64,000 nt of DNA from positions 264,506,350 to 264,570,349 of the forward strand of contig OY986435.1 in the NCBI GenBank assembly GCA_963920525.1, read 5' to 3'. The notes under the pieces are model-generated. The model worked only from the letters and a program-made list of their open reading frames with translations, was not told the origin of the DNA and ran no database searches. The stretch comes from Dichetophora obliterata. Taxonomy: Eukaryota > Arthropoda > Insecta > Diptera > Sciomyzidae. The position numbers and the translations under genes were made by a program. Of this stretch, positions 1 to 11,394 are shown one piece after another; within the stretch, counting starts at the first letter, position 1, and the number at the start of each line of letters is the position of its first letter.

Positions 1-3000
1 TATCTCCGCTGTCCATTAATACATTTCATTCAAATTTTTTTTGTTCAAAAGTTAAATAAAATCACTTCACAAAAAAGGTTGAACTGTACCGTTAAGTTAG
101 TGTATATATGTTTTATGATTATGTCAAAAAAGGTCCAAAATATTGACTTTTTACTCAAAAAATGACTCAAAAATTGTTTTTGTTGTAAGAATGAAATCAA
201 TTAAAAATTGCACATCTGGCTACCTTTCATATGACATAGCATTTATTTGCAAAAATTTTTCTAGCTAAGCGCAAAAAGTATTTTACTGTTTTTGTCATCA
301 AAACAACAATTGATTTGAATTTGATTTTTTTCGCAAAATTTATTTTTTTCCAAAATGTTGTTTTTTCATTTTTTCAAAAAAGTCAAGTCTCAAAAATAAT
401 TTATGTGAAAAAATTACCCCAATATCTCCTTCCTATCAAAATTTATGGCTAAAAATCTATTTTTTATACCAGACTATTAATAAAACTGAGTTTTGTTTTA
501 AAATTCCCTATATAATTTGAACGTCCCCACTTATCTCTAAGAATGCAGTTGTGTGTCTAGAGTAATTACGAACATTTTGGTTTGAATAAAATTTTCCTTA
601 TAGTAATCTACTTATTTTTTTTCGGCTAAGTATTGTCTACTCTTACAGTTGCGCCCTGCCCTCAACACTTAAAAACACAGAATTGGATCAATTTAAATGT
701 CCAGCTCACTTGCTGGATCAGTTGTTGTTTTTGCATTGTTTGCAAATGCGATGATATGATCCTGATCTCCCATGAAAAATTAGCTCACCGCAAGAGATGA
801 AACCACCAACAAAAAAAATTTCCAAAAGTTTTTGGACTAAAGTTCATTCAATTACCTTTCTAACGGTAGCTTAAACATGAAATTCAACATGTTTTTCATT
901 ATTCCAGGATTTTAAAATCATTTAATCGAGAAGTGTATATTAAAATGTTTATATAAATGATTCTCAAGCAACACGGGGTATATCAGCTAGTAACAAAAAT
1001 AAAAGTTAAACTATTTTCAATATAAAAACAAACTATTTTTATATAAATTCAAAAAATAATTTCCACAAATGCCTGCTGTAAATTCATAAAAACCGTTAAA
1101 AATCGTTTAACTTTGAGAACGTTGAAACGCAGGTTTTTTTATTTTTTTTTTTTTTGACCAGCTCTCCAAATCTATTACCAGAACTTTGATATTCTTCTTT
1201 GACTTCATATAGCGCAGTTATTTAAAAGTCATAACTTCCATGACTTTAGGGTATCAAGCATTGGTACAGAAAAATAAACAAAGGTTATATCGTGCGGCGT
1301 TAAAAAGAATAATTTTGTCGAAAAAGGATGGTTTGGGGAAAAATAATCATGGATTTTGCACCAAGATATCGGAACATCTCACAAGGTTATGATTTTGAAA
1401 AACTTCTTGCCAAAAAAATCAACTGATACCGTCAAACACCCACCGTATTTAACTGATATGACTTCAGGTAAATTTTTTTCTTTCCAAAACTCAAGTTTTT
1501 ATTTTGAGATACTCGTTTTCAGTCGATAGAAGACATTGGCTGCGTCATAAAACACAAAATTTGATCAATGAAATTCGCTTTGGGAACTAATGTTGATTTC
1601 AGAAAATGCGTTAAAAAACAAACTAAAAACAGATCACACTTAAATTAAGCGTCAGTATATAAGACAGTTAGCATAAAAAACAATATTGGCAATCCCTGTT
1701 GGCGAGCTTCCAAATTTATCGATTCCCCGTTCATTCTTGACAGATTATATGTAGCAAATTGAAATTCCAATTTTAATTTTAAAACATGGCTTTATATAAA
1801 GTACATTCGTGTAAGTTTTTTTTTTATCTTCTTATGCTAGATAGAGAGAATATCATGCTATGATGTTTTGATTCAGTGTTCCATAAAATTTATTTACGAC
1901 CTTAGTAAGCTTTAACGTCACTACGGTTACATTCCTTTTTCTTAAATCGGTTAATTCCTAGCTCATAAGGTTCTATTTGCGAAAAATCTTTTTACCTGTC
2001 ATTTACTTAAATCCAAATAATTAATTAACTCGATATTAACATGCATCTTTCTGCTCAGATACCTTAAATATATGCAAATATGTAGAAATGTTAAAACGAC
2101 ATTTTTGCTTACCGTGTAGCAGCGTGCATAGCAGCAAAATGATACACATATCAAAAGTTGTATTCATTTTTGCTGCAAAATAATTTATTGCTCGATCACA
2201 GTTATAACGCAACTTTTGGATGTGTAGGCAAAATGTTGATTTCTTTTTATCTATGCTGTTCTTTTGTAATTGAGTTGTGCTGCTTTTATTTATGCGGCCC
2301 ACTTCTTTTATGTTAAAACTTTGATTGAATTTGAAAACTTTTGTATCGATTTAAGTTTTTCGCTGATTGTTGAAATAAAAAAGAATTTATATTGTAGATA
2401 TTGTTTTCGCATTTTATTTTGTTTTTTGTGGAATCATGCATTAACTTGATTGCGTATTGTAAATCTGAGTTGAGATTTATTTCAAATCTTATTATTACTT
2501 TCTTTTATTTACGTCATTAATTTTATTTAAGTGCTTATCGTGCGCACCAACCAGCAGTTTCGACCGTAAACAAGAAAGTTTGCATTTTTCTCTAAAGAAT
2601 TCTTTGAAGTTTTTTTTTTATAATCTATCTTTTTCTTGCTTGTTTTAGCGTAACTTTTCGTTTACTTATTTTGACAAATATTTTGCAAATTTTTTACATC
2701 ACAAAATGTTGGCATTTTCATGCTTGCTTAGTTGTCTGCACCAGTCCCAGTCCTCGAATCCCATCCACAAATCCAACCGCATCTTGGTTAAGTTGTATTT
2801 ATTTGCTGGCGTTGCTTGGAAGCAAACCAGCTGCTGTTGTTTTTGTTATTGTGTTTGCTTTTACAGGGTTCATATGCTCAGCATCTTGAATTTACTACTT
2901 TAAAATTCGTAACATTCATCGTGCAGCGTCGTCGTTGTTGTTATTGTTGTTGTGGAACGTGTTTGTTACTGTGTGTAAGCCACCGGAAGTTTTCGTTTAA

Positions 3001-4009
3001 ATGTCGTTTTATTAACGGTTCGGTGGATGTGACTTCTAAATGTTTGCAGAATTCTCAAAATAGTTTATTTAATAATAAACTTAGTTGACCAACAGATATA
3101 TTTTAGTTGCCATATTTAACCGAGCATAATATTTTGTTGTAAGAAACTCTGTAAGAAAAAAAGATGAATATTTTACTAATTAAATTAAAAGTGGAGTTTC
3201 ATGAATAAGCACTTGAATTTAATAAATCTTAATAAAGTATTTATACCAGTATAGAGTAGGAGAGGAAAATAGTCTTAATTAAGAAATAAATACTGCGGTA
3301 AACATATACAACAAGTTTATCCCACCAAATTAAGGATAGAAAAGCAATAAATTAGCTTTTTTGCATGACAATTTTTTTTTTCGTTTATGATTAATAGTAA
3401 TTTTTTTTTTAATACTAACGACACGGTACACTGTTTAACGAGGTGAATAAAATTAGGTATGGGTAAAAAGTCGTAAATTTGTAGAAGTAGGGAAGTATGC
3501 AAGTTTATAGTTAAGAGTCTTAATTATGTCATTCTGAAAGGATACCTTTCCATTTGTTGAAACTAAGCTCTTTGTATGTTGCCTTGAAAATTTAACGAAA
3601 TTTTAGTTGTTATTGTTTTGTGCTGAATATTTTCAAAAAACTTTAGTATAATTCATATACGAAACTTTGACAAAGATATATTTCACAAGTTCTTGCAAAA
3701 TAAAATATTGGGAGCATTATTTTTTAAGTGATATACCTAAAATTTAAAAATATTTTGATATTAATAAGATTTCTACCATGCATAATGCTTGTAGTAGTTA
3801 TACACTCAAGGCGTACATTTTTAGGATCTATATTAACGGTGGATTCGACATAGCGCTCTCACCCAAGAACCCTGGGTATGTGGTGGCGGATGTGGGTTTG
3901 TGGATTGAGCAAGGAAGGCTATACAACGCTGGTAGCCAATAATGAAGGTATGCCTAGAACGTGCAACAAAAAATAACATTAATTTTTTCTTGCTTCACAG
4001 AAACTGCGA
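1..4009. other. AT-rich non-coding DNA, no assignable gene
   Basis: The stretch is AT-rich with many homopolymer runs. The open frames at 2,036-2,302 (minus) and 2,671-3,088 (plus, three overlapping frames) are short, low in complexity (runs of Cys, Leu, Val) and show no motif I recognise. From about 3,840 the sequence becomes less AT-rich and may already be 5' material of the LINE that follows, but I could not match it. Confidence 0.6.
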
Positions 4010-4907
4010 TAGAGATGTAGTTGAAGCCAGCCTCGAGTCAGGCAAGGACACGTACTGGTTGGTTGCAGCCTACTTCTGACACGGTGAAAGCCCTCTCCAG
4101 ATAAAATCAGAAATTGGTGAACGATGCCCGTGACATGCGTCAAGGAGTCATCATATCGGCCTGACACAAATGCACACAACTCCTTGTGGGGCAGCACGGA
4201 CACTAAAAAAAGGTGTGAGTTACTTTTTGATTACTTATTAAGTACCAACCTGTTTATATAAAAAAGGGGTGAAGAACACACCTTTATTATCAAAGTCTCA
4301 GACTTTATTTTTAGGTCCGATTGATAAAGCTAAATCGGCAGATTTAGATCATCTAGTCGATTCACTAACTAAAACAATGAATTGCTTCCTTACTTCCTCA
4401 TGTCCTAAAAGGACAACAAGGGTAAGCTAACACCATAGTAGTGGTCCTCCGTATTGGATGAACTAAAGACTGAGGATGCAGAAGACTCTTTAACGCAGCT
4501 ATGAATTTGAGAGCTAAGCTTGATTGGGCAGCCAACAAGAAAGCCCTAAAAAAGGTAATAACTGAAATCAGGAAAGCTAAAATATCATCTTGGAAATGGT
4601 TCTGTGAAGGAGTTGAAAAAAACGTCAGAAGCTTCTAGGCTACGTAAGATTCTCTCTAGCACACCTTGCACATCCGGCTTACTTAAAAGGTTGGATGCCA
4701 CATGGACAATGTCTAGTAAAGAGTCTCTTTACCTCCTATTAGATACGCACTTCCCTAGTAGTAGCGTGCCTATTGGTGCACAACTGCCTAACCCTACCTG
4801 TTTTGAGCAAGACACCGAAGAAATAATCTCCAATAGGAGACTTAAATGGGCCATAAACAGCTTCAAGCCCTATAAACCACCAGGGCTGGATGGTGTTTAC
4901 CATGTAT
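4010..4907 (+). pseudogene. LINE endonuclease and RT N-terminal fragment
   Basis: Reading across frames gives an APE-type endonuclease piece at 4,020-4,300. It includes DTNAHNSLWGS at about 4,163-4,195 (the conserved D-x-N-x-H core) and FDYLLSTNLFI at about 4,225-4,260. At 4,500-4,900 a basic linker (ATEIRKAK-like, then EASRLRKILS) leads into WAINSFKPYKPPGLDGVY, the 'S-PGPDG' start of a LINE reverse transcriptase. The last part is open for 115 codons (4,604-4,951), but its final residues are read from the mariner end. At least four frameshifts or stops make it a pseudogene. The 3' boundary is the TA at which mariner inserted. Confidence 0.75.
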
Positions 4908-4909
4908 TA

Positions 4910-6180
4910 TGGGGGTTGGAATTAATTTTAAAGGTTTTTTTCGGTTTTTGAGCATTTATTTAGAAACAACGGTACAATGTATATTATTCAAAGTATTGTC
5001 CATCGTTAGCTACAACATTTTCCCATCTTTCTGGCAGCATATGGATTCCTCGCCGGAAGAACGATTCGTCTTTTGAGGCAATCCACGAATCGACCCATTT
5101 TTTGGTATCCTCGTAAGAAGTGAAGCGCTGCTCAGCCAAGCCATGCGTCATCGATCTGAATAGGTGGTAGTCGGAAGGGGCTATGTCTGGGCTATAAGGC
5201 GGGTGGGGTAGCACATCCCAATTCAGCGCCTCCAACGTTTCCTTGACGGTTCTTGCAACATGTGGCCGTGCGTTGTCATGTTGAAAAACCACTTTGTCGT
5301 GTCTTTTGGCATATTCCGGCCGTTTAACCTTTAATGCTCGGCTCAATTGCATCAATTGTTGTTGGTAGCGTTCTCCAGTGATGGTTTCATTATGGTACAC
5401 GACACCCTTCTGATCCCACCAAATACACAGCATAAGCTTGGCGCCATGAATATTCGGCTTGGCCCTCGATGTTGATGCATGGCCGGGTGGTCTCCACGAT
5501 TTTTTTTCGCTTAGGATTATCATAATGGATCCACTTTTCATCGCCAGTGACAATACGATGCAAAAAACTCTTCCTTTTATGCCGTTGAAGCAGTTGTTCG
5601 CACATGCAAAATCGCCGTTCAACGTCTCTCGGCTTCAACTGGTATGGCACCCAATTTCCTTGCTTTTGAATCATTCCCATGGCCTTCAAGCGTTTGCCGA
5701 CCGTTGATAAGTCGACTCCCAATGATTCTGACAATTCTTGAAGGGTTTGACACGGGTCTTCATCGAGCAAAGCCTCCAATTCCTCATCTTCAAACTTTTT
5801 CGGCTGGCCCGGACGCTCTTTGTCTTCCGTATCAAAATCACCACTTTTAAACCGACGGAACCAGTACTCACAAGTAGAAATCGATGGAGCATAGTCCCCG
5901 TAAGCCTCAGTAAGCGTGCGTTGTGCTTCAACCGCTTTTTTCTTCAAATGGAAGCACAAAAGTAAACCTTCCCGCAAATTGCGTTTTGTTGGAACGAAAG
6001 TCGACATGTTCACAGAGAAAAAAATATATGTTGTTTACACTTCAGTGGAATGACACATACTGAAAAATGAAGCTTAGACAATGTGCTTTGAAATGAATAT
6101 AGTCACAGGTGTGCCCGATGCGATCTATTGATAGTTACGCCATCTCTTAGAAAACCTTTAAAACTAATTCCAACCCCCAA
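4910..6180 (-). mobile_element. mauritiana-type mariner transposon, inactivated
   Basis: It is 1,271 bp, close to the usual ~1.3 kb for mariner. Near-perfect terminal inverted repeats run from GGGGGTTGGAATTAATTTTA on the left to its complement (one change, AATTAG for AATTAA) on the right. TA dinucleotides lie directly outside both ends (4,908-4,909 and 6,181-6,182), as expected for the TA duplication of Tc1/mariner. It sits inside the LINE RT. Reading across the removed element with a single TA keeps the RT frame open, which fits a simple insertion into an already present LINE. Confidence 0.92.
4984..6007 (-). pseudogene. mariner transposase (mauritiana subfamily), frameshifted
   Basis: This is a DD34D transposase: cut-and-paste enzyme, N-terminal helix-turn-helix DNA binding, C-terminal catalytic domain. 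The first part is open from ATG at 6,007; the frame listed from 6,013 begins at GTG. It contains WVPYQLKPRD and the first catalytic Asp in TGDEKWIHYDNPKRKK. The second part, in another frame, holds QHDNARPH (second Asp), YSPDIAP and SDYHLF. Thirty-four residues separate the second and third Asp, as in mariner. The frame breaks at a run of eight T (A on the coding strand) at 5,500-5,507. A few residues are also missing after GVVYH, where relatives have several more before NETITG. Ending at DGQYFE is typical. Catalytic residues survive but the protein is split. Confidence 0.9.
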
Positions 6181-6182
6181 TA

Positions 6183-6640
6183 ATACAAGAAGCTAAGAAA
6201 TATATTTGCCTTGGCTTCGTATTATTTTCAATGGCTGCATAAGCCTGACATATATTCCAAATGCTTGGAATAAATCAAGAGTGGTTTTTGTACCTAAAGC
6301 GAGAAAGACATCGCTTACTCCTAAAGATGTCAAACCTATAATTCTAGCGTCATCTCTCTTGAAGACGTTAGAATGGCTATTAGATCTGTATCTACGCAGC
6401 AATACTGACTTTGCTCTCTTATCAACACTACAGCATGTATATTGCAAGGTAAGATCAGTGGAAACGGCTTTACACTCACTGGGGCCATCGAAAGATTCTT
6501 CCTGCATAATGAATTCACTTAAGTTGCTTTCCTAGACATAGAGGAAGCAATTAGTAATGTCACAGCACTATCTATACGACTAGAGTTGCGTAGGTTAGGT
6601 GTAAATAACATAATTTCTGATATCATAGATAACCTTGTAA
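6183..6640 (+). pseudogene. LINE reverse transcriptase, middle fragment
   Basis: This continues the LINE beyond the mariner. The frame 6,206-6,535 reads IPNAWNKSRVVFVPKARK, then a segment corresponding to the conserved 'RPISL-S-LLKTLE' block, then HVYCKVRSVETALHSL, the RT region before the first catalytic Asp. After a frameshift near 6,520 the reading continues as FLDIEEAISNV and LRRLGVNNIISDIIDNL. That matches the 'AFLDIEGAFDN' position, with the second conserved Asp region altered. The downstream YADD motif is not present in the window, so RT sequence was lost before or when the block at 6,640-7,075 arrived. Confidence 0.75.
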
Positions 6641-7082
6641 CGAACCCTTTTGCTCGTCACTGATTTTTGCTGAGGTGAGTAAGTAAACCAGGGGTTCTTA
6701 CAAAATTATTTATTTACCAACAATTCCGTTGTTCAAATAAGAAAGCCATCGGTTAAGTTTTAAACTGTAAATTAAATCTTTATTATTTCTTTGATTTGTT
6801 TTTTTTATTACTTAATAAGTACGTTAATTAATTATTATTAATTATTCAACATTATATAAAAAAGATTGATATAATTAATTCCTGCTTATGCATATTTATT
6901 TTATTACATGCTATGATCCCTCTTGCTGTGTGAGTGACTACGATTGAACTCAGATTAAACAGCGTTCGAAGGACACCGTCGCTTAAGATAACTACGCCTG
7001 AACTCAGAGCAAAACTAGGTTCCAAGGTTCGACCGCTCGGCTTGGTTCGGCGGTCAGACTAAAAGAAACTGGAGTATGGAAA
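6636..7082. other. Non-LINE insert within the LINE, identity unclear
   Basis: About 440 bp with no similarity to LINE coding sequence. It starts TGTAACGAACCC and is flanked by AACCT on both sides (6,631-6,635 and 7,083-7,087). That would fit a retroelement-type insertion with a 5-bp target duplication, but the right end (TATGGAAA) is not the CA expected of an LTR. The right half holds GC-richer sequence with near-repeats of 'CTACGnnTGAACTCAGA'. A solo LTR is possible but not shown. Confidence 0.35.
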
Positions 7083-7269
7083 AACCTGAGAATATTACAC
7101 ATATCCATGCTCTACAAATTAAACTTCATTCCATCAAGGACTGATTACTGCATACCACTGCTTTCCTTTGATGGAAAATACGGCACGCTTATCCACCTAG
7201 AACATACTGGAATAAAGGTTCTCCGTGAAACCAGGGAGTCTAAACTTCTAACCAGTGATGTTCCTCAAC

Positions 7270-7665
7270 GCGTCGTTTTTAACTGTCGACATTTTGGTGT
7301 CGTAGAATGTAGAATGTGTCAACAATGTAGACAATGTCAAGAATTTTGTGAGCAATGTCAATAAAATGCATCACTGCGAAAATTCAAGTTCTATTTAGAT
7401 TATGCTGATTCTTATAATATTTTGAAAAGTCGTTTAATTAACACAAACTAACAAATTTTACAATTAAACAAACAAAAACCATGCCCAGAAGGCGTAAAAA
7501 TAAGGAATACTCCGAACTTGGACTCAATTTATATAAATATCAGAATAAACATACAGCCTCTTACATTAATTATCTACACTTCGTCAAAAGCAATTGTCTA
7601 CACGACATTGTCGACACTGTTGACAATAGTTTTGTTGACATCAAGTTGTCTACGCCGCACATCAC
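7270..7665. repeat. Inverted-repeat insertion in LINE RNase H
   Basis: The block starts just after the LINE linker and ends just before the RNase H start (LPDGSKLND at about 7,668). The left part carries repeats of the form TGTCnACAATGT (7,315-7,365). The right part (7,580-7,650) carries the complement-like TACACGACATTGTCGACACTG. CATCACTGC occurs at both inner and outer junctions (7,369 and 7,658). This looks like a small non-autonomous fold-back element, with boundaries only approximate. Confidence 0.45.
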
Positions 7666-7667
7666 TG

Positions 7668-8465
7668 CTTCCAGATGGGTCAAAATTAAATGACAAGTTC
7701 GGGTGTGGGGACTACTCAAAAGAATTAGGATCGTAGACTACCTGATCGCTGTAGTGTTTTTCAAGCCGAAATGATGGCAATTAATTAAGTTGCAACATAG
7801 CTCTCAGAGAATGTCATCTCTATACGAGAAAAATACATTTTCTCGGACAATCAAGCAGCGATCAAATCGATGGAGCAAGTATCCATCAACTCTAAAGTAG
7901 CCATGCTGCATTATGCTGCGAAAATGCCATGTTGCATTAAGCGAAATGTCAAAGTTTTTGGACATCAGCTTAATATGGGTACCTGGGCATAAGGGCATAC
8001 GTGGAAACGAAAGAGCAGACGAGCTTGCTAGGAAAGGTACATCGGTGACTTCAATGGTTTTGCACTCACCGAGCATCCCGATGGCAACCTTTAAACTGCT
8101 GCTCAAGGAGTACACCACATCTAGGGCCAATACAAGATGAACTGAACTCTCAACGTGCAGAACAACAAGGCTTACTTGGCCGACTCTAGACCAAAAGCGA
8201 CCGAGAACCCTTCTTTCGTTGGGAAGACTAGAGGTAGCAACGCTGGTGACCGTTACCACAGGGCACTGCTTAATAGGCAGACATGCCTCCAGACTGGGAG
8301 TCTTCAGAAGCTGCACGGACAAGGAGGAGGAAGAAAGGCTCGCTAAAAGAAGGCATAAATATCTGGGGTCGTTTTTCTTTTCCGAGCTTAACGACCTGTC
8401 AAGGACAAGTATCAAACGTCTTATAAGCTTTACTAAAAGCAGATTGTGGTTCCACTCGGTCTGAA
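7668..8465 (+). pseudogene. LINE RNase H domain and C-terminal tail
   Basis: RNase H motifs appear in order across frames: DGSKLNDKFGCGDYSKELGS (first Asp), then RCSVFQAEMMAI (Glu), then FSDNQAAIKSM (Asp), then VPGHKGIRGNERADELARKG (His/Asp) at about 7,975-8,035. The tail continues in another frame to 8,463 with LVTVTTGHCLIGRHASRLGV, EEEERLAKRRHKYLG and a final FTKSRLWFHS, the usual C-terminus of LOA-like elements. RNase H removes the RNA strand during target-primed reverse transcription. Several frame changes (near 7,750, 7,910 and 8,140) and stops make it non-functional. Confidence 0.8.
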
Positions 8466-8580
8466 GGCCGAGTGTGCAGCGGTAGCACAATGGACCTTAT
8501 TGGTCTAAGTGAGCCGTGGTATTTTTGGTATGGCTTAAGCACGTACAGTGGCTGCTGTCTCAACCCAACCAAACCTAACC

Positions 8581-9125
8581 ATATTAACGGATTAACTTTT
8601 TACAGGGTGTTTAAATTTTGAGCTAAGTGTAGAAGAATGTAGAATGTAGAAGTAAAAATGTGTGTATCTTTTTAACGAATCGACCCAAATGAAAGAAAAT
8701 TAATTTTTTTAACTTTTTGATAAGAATTTTAGAAAACTAGAATTTTTTATAAATAATAGACTCAATTTTTTAAAAGAATACCTCTACCCGATTCTTTTTA
8801 AAATGATATTAAAAAAATAAACAATTAACTGCCTTCAAAATGAAATATTATTAAAAATTGTGTTTTTTAGGGTTCTGAAGTTATATGCAATTATTAAAGG
8901 CAAACTTGCAGTATTCATCAAGCAAAAATAAGTCTTAAAGTTACCCAGCTAGTCTTAAAGTGATGCCAAATAAAAAAAAAATTAAATGCGCTAACCCTTT
9001 GAAAATAAAAGTCCATGGAAAACGCAAGCCTCTGAGAAAGATAAAGTTGCTATTTTTTATATAGGTTATATAGGTTTTATAAGCTGTTTTTTATAGGTTA
9101 TTCGTTTTTTTTTTTTAAATATATA
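8581..9125. other. Non-coding AT-rich DNA between LINE and Tc1 nest
   Basis: No ORF or repeat structure could be assigned. A short imperfect duplication of TAGGTTnTATAnG occurs near 9,065-9,105. Confidence 0.5.
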
Positions 9126-9327
9126 CAGTGGCGAGCAAAACATGAAATATACAGTGGCTCACAGCTTATTTTATGCAGGGCATACTTTCAATTTTAGGGC
9201 TTTATAACAACGAAACTAACAGGGATAGAAAAAATAATATAGTATCATTTAAAAGAATAAGATGTTTAGTTTAATAAATTAACTTAATTTATTGTAAAAA
9301 TATATCGCCCATTTCAGATAGAGGTGA

Positions 9328-9901
9328 CCTATCAGTCGCACTGACCATCTCCGATTTGGCTCAAATTTTGTTCCTAGATTGGTTTATTGCTTAGAAAACT
9401 AAATCCGAAGTTATAAATTTTTAGAACCATTTTTCAAGGTCAAAATAGGGTGTGTTTTGAAACGACGTAGCTCAGTCAATTTAAATCCGATTTTCGTAAA
9501 TAAGATATCATTGAACAGGTTATTTTGTCTTTTTTAAGGAAAAAATATAAAACTTATGGAAAAATTGCAGTAAGTTGGCCCATTCTTCATTTTAAAGTTT
9601 AATGCCATGCCAACAACAGACGCTATAATTTTTTTTCAGTTTATTAATTTTGGTTTCTTGTACGTTTCAATACCTTTCTAACGATATAAAATTAAGGTGT
9701 GCTCTTAAAGGGTTCAGAAGTTATAGCATAAAACGTGCAGTGTTAAATAATTTTCAATACAAATTCAACTAGATTTCAAAGTTTTACAGCATATATGCTC
9801 AGCAAGTAGTCTGTCTCGCTCGCTTTTCCCGACATACAATTTGTTTTCTAATGCAAACTTGTGTTTTGCAAAAACTAAAACACGTACACACAAAAACACA
9901 A
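9328..9901 (+). repeat. Left long TIR of the 1.9-kb DNA transposon
   Basis: Complementary to 10,674-11,212. Shared blocks include TGACCATCTCCGATTTGGCT, AATGCCATGCCAACAACAGA and TGTGTTTTGCAAAAACTAAA. The left arm is somewhat longer because of ~30 bp present only here near 9,740-9,770. Confidence 0.85.
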
Positions 9902-10096
9902 GCTGCTGTAAGCGATCGCATAATTTTGAACAAAGTCAAGTAGTTATTGACTTTTTTTTATGTCTGTTTTGTTAAAAATAAAGAAAACAAATTGGATGGA
10001 AATTTAGTGTTATATTTTATAAGTGAACAATTGTTCAGAAGTTGAGAATTGAGCAGCTCTAATTTCTGTATCGTTGATTGGAATGAAGCAATGATA

Positions 10097-10620
10097 TTAT
10101 TGCGTTCCTTTGATGGATACTACATTTATTTTTTCGTTTTTGAACTGATATGTTGTTTGTGCAAGTTTGTATTCTTGTCCTGAGCAATCGCGATATGCCA
10201 CGGTTGAATCTTCGTTTCGAATCGCCCACGCATACAATTCTTTTGCATTTCGGATATGGTCATTATATTTCCTCTGAAGACTTGCTTTTGTTGCATTGCG
10301 TTTGAATATTCCCCCTATTCCATCACAGGAACCTTTTTCGGGTGACGTGGGGAAGAAATGCCACTCTACTGTAAAGTTATTATTTTTCTTATGTTGACAT
10401 AATTCATAAAAATGTTTTCTGTTTTTATACTGCAAAGGCGCTCCATCGGAGAAAAAATTTGTTTTGGTTATAAAAACGAACTTTTCGTTTAAATAGTTAG
10501 AGAGCACCTGCTTAAAATGATGCACTGAGGAGAGTTTTATTTCTTAGCTGTCCGTTGCCATCTTTAAAATATATGGCGAAAGGGTGCAGTGTGCCCTGTG
10601 TGTGGTTCCAGTGCTGTGCT
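10097..10620 (-). pseudogene. Transposase-like remnant of unknown superfamily
   Basis: A 142-codon minus-strand frame (10,097-10,525) contains FFSDGAPLQYKNRKHFYEL, then WHFFPTSPEKGSCDGIGGIFKR, with Lys/Arg-rich flanks. Upstream, in another frame (10,530-10,620), it reads QHWNHTQGTLHPFAIYF. I recognise the pattern 'HW....QvTlHPF', 'fSDGa..QyKN', 'W.FfatShGKg.cDGiGG' from multi-copy arthropod and cnidarian proteins that look like DDE-type transposases, with SDG as a likely catalytic Asp. I cannot name the superfamily. Position between the arms of a transposon supports the role. A frameshift near 10,530 and the short length show it is dead or truncated. Confidence 0.55.
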
Positions 10621-10673
10621 TGAACAGCGTCCTTAAAAAATACTTGAAGTTAGTATAATATCAATGGCACAAA

Positions 10674-11212
10674 TTGTGTTTTTGTGTGTACGTTTTTTAG
10701 TTTTTGCAAAACACAAGTTCATAATAGAAAACAAACTGTACTTGCTGAGCATGTTTGCTGTAAAGCTTTGATAGCTAGTTGACAACGTTTTACGCTATAA
10801 CTTCTGAACCCTTTAAGAGCACACCTTAATTTTATATCGTTGGAAAGGTATTGAAACGTACAAAAAACCAAAATTAACAAACTGAAAAAAATTATAGCGT
10901 CTGTTGTTGGCATGGCATTAAACTTTAAAACGAAGAATGGGCCAACTTACTGCAATTTTTCCAAAAGTTTTACATTTTTCCCTTAAAATAGACAAAATAA
11001 CGTTTCCAATGATACCTTATTTACGAAAATCGGATTTAAATTAACTGAGCTACGTTGTCTAAAAATAGGCCCTATTTTGGCATTCGAATGGCTGTGGCTC
11101 CGCAAAAAAAAATTTTTTTAAACTTTAAACTCCGGAATTGGTTTTATTAACAAAAAACCAACCTTAAAACAAAATTTGAGCCAAATCGGAGATGGTCAGT
11201 GCGACTGATAGG
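10674..11212 (-). repeat. Right long TIR of the 1.9-kb DNA transposon
   Basis: Partner of 9,328-9,901. The outermost part ending at 11,212 is the exact complement of the left terminus. Further inside there are scattered substitutions and small indels, indicating age. Confidence 0.85.
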
Positions 11213-11394
11213 CTTAAAATTAAGAAACCAGAAAATACTGCTTAATTTCATATCACAGCTTATTTTATGCAGTCACTTGTTATTTATAAATTTTTCGTAT
11301 TAATTAATGATATTTGATATTTTTATTATTTGGTATGATAGCCCTTGTTGTCCACAACAGATCTGAGGTGGTTTGGCATTGATGCGACCAGTTT

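Larger units (their letters stand above)
4010..8580 (+). mobile_element. Decayed LOA-like LINE (non-LTR retrotransposon) with RNase H, interrupted
   Basis: Plus-strand fragments occur in the expected order: endonuclease, reverse transcriptase N-terminus, RT fingers/palm, the pre-RNase H linker (about 7,080-7,270), RNase H, and a C-terminal tail ending near 8,463. A short 3' end follows with AACCAAACCTAACC at about 8,568-8,580. The RT-to-RNase H order and the C-terminal tail recall LOA/Bilbo elements of the R1 superfamily. That clade call rests on my memory of the family. Many stops and frameshifts are present, and the YADD part of the RT is missing. A mariner (4,910-6,180), a block at about 6,640-7,075 and an inverted-repeat block (7,270-7,665) interrupt it. 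Confidence 0.8.
9328..11212 (-). mobile_element. DNA transposon with ~550-bp terminal inverted repeats, inside Tc1-A
   Basis: The ends are CCTATCAGTCGCACTGACCA at 9,328 and its exact complement ending at 11,212. The inverted repeat continues inward, imperfectly, to about 9,901 on the left and 10,674 on the right. Between the arms lies a minus-strand transposase-like remnant (10,097-10,620). It disrupts the left end of Tc1-A. I could not define a target duplication. Superfamily is unassigned: the termini are not the CAG or TA type I recognise, and arms this long are uncommon for an element of 1.9 kb. Confidence 0.75.

Noticed and set aside
2671..3088. Three overlapping plus-strand frames with Cys/Val-rich translations
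   Set aside because: Short, low complexity, no domain, no splice context that I could support. Compatible with chance in AT-rich DNA.
5459..5965. Plus-strand frames opposite the mariner transposase
   Set aside because: Antisense shadows of a recognised transposase.
6636..7082. Solo LTR starting TGTAACG with AACCT on both sides
   Set aside because: The right end is not CA and the LINE around it is damaged, so I list it only as an unclear insert.
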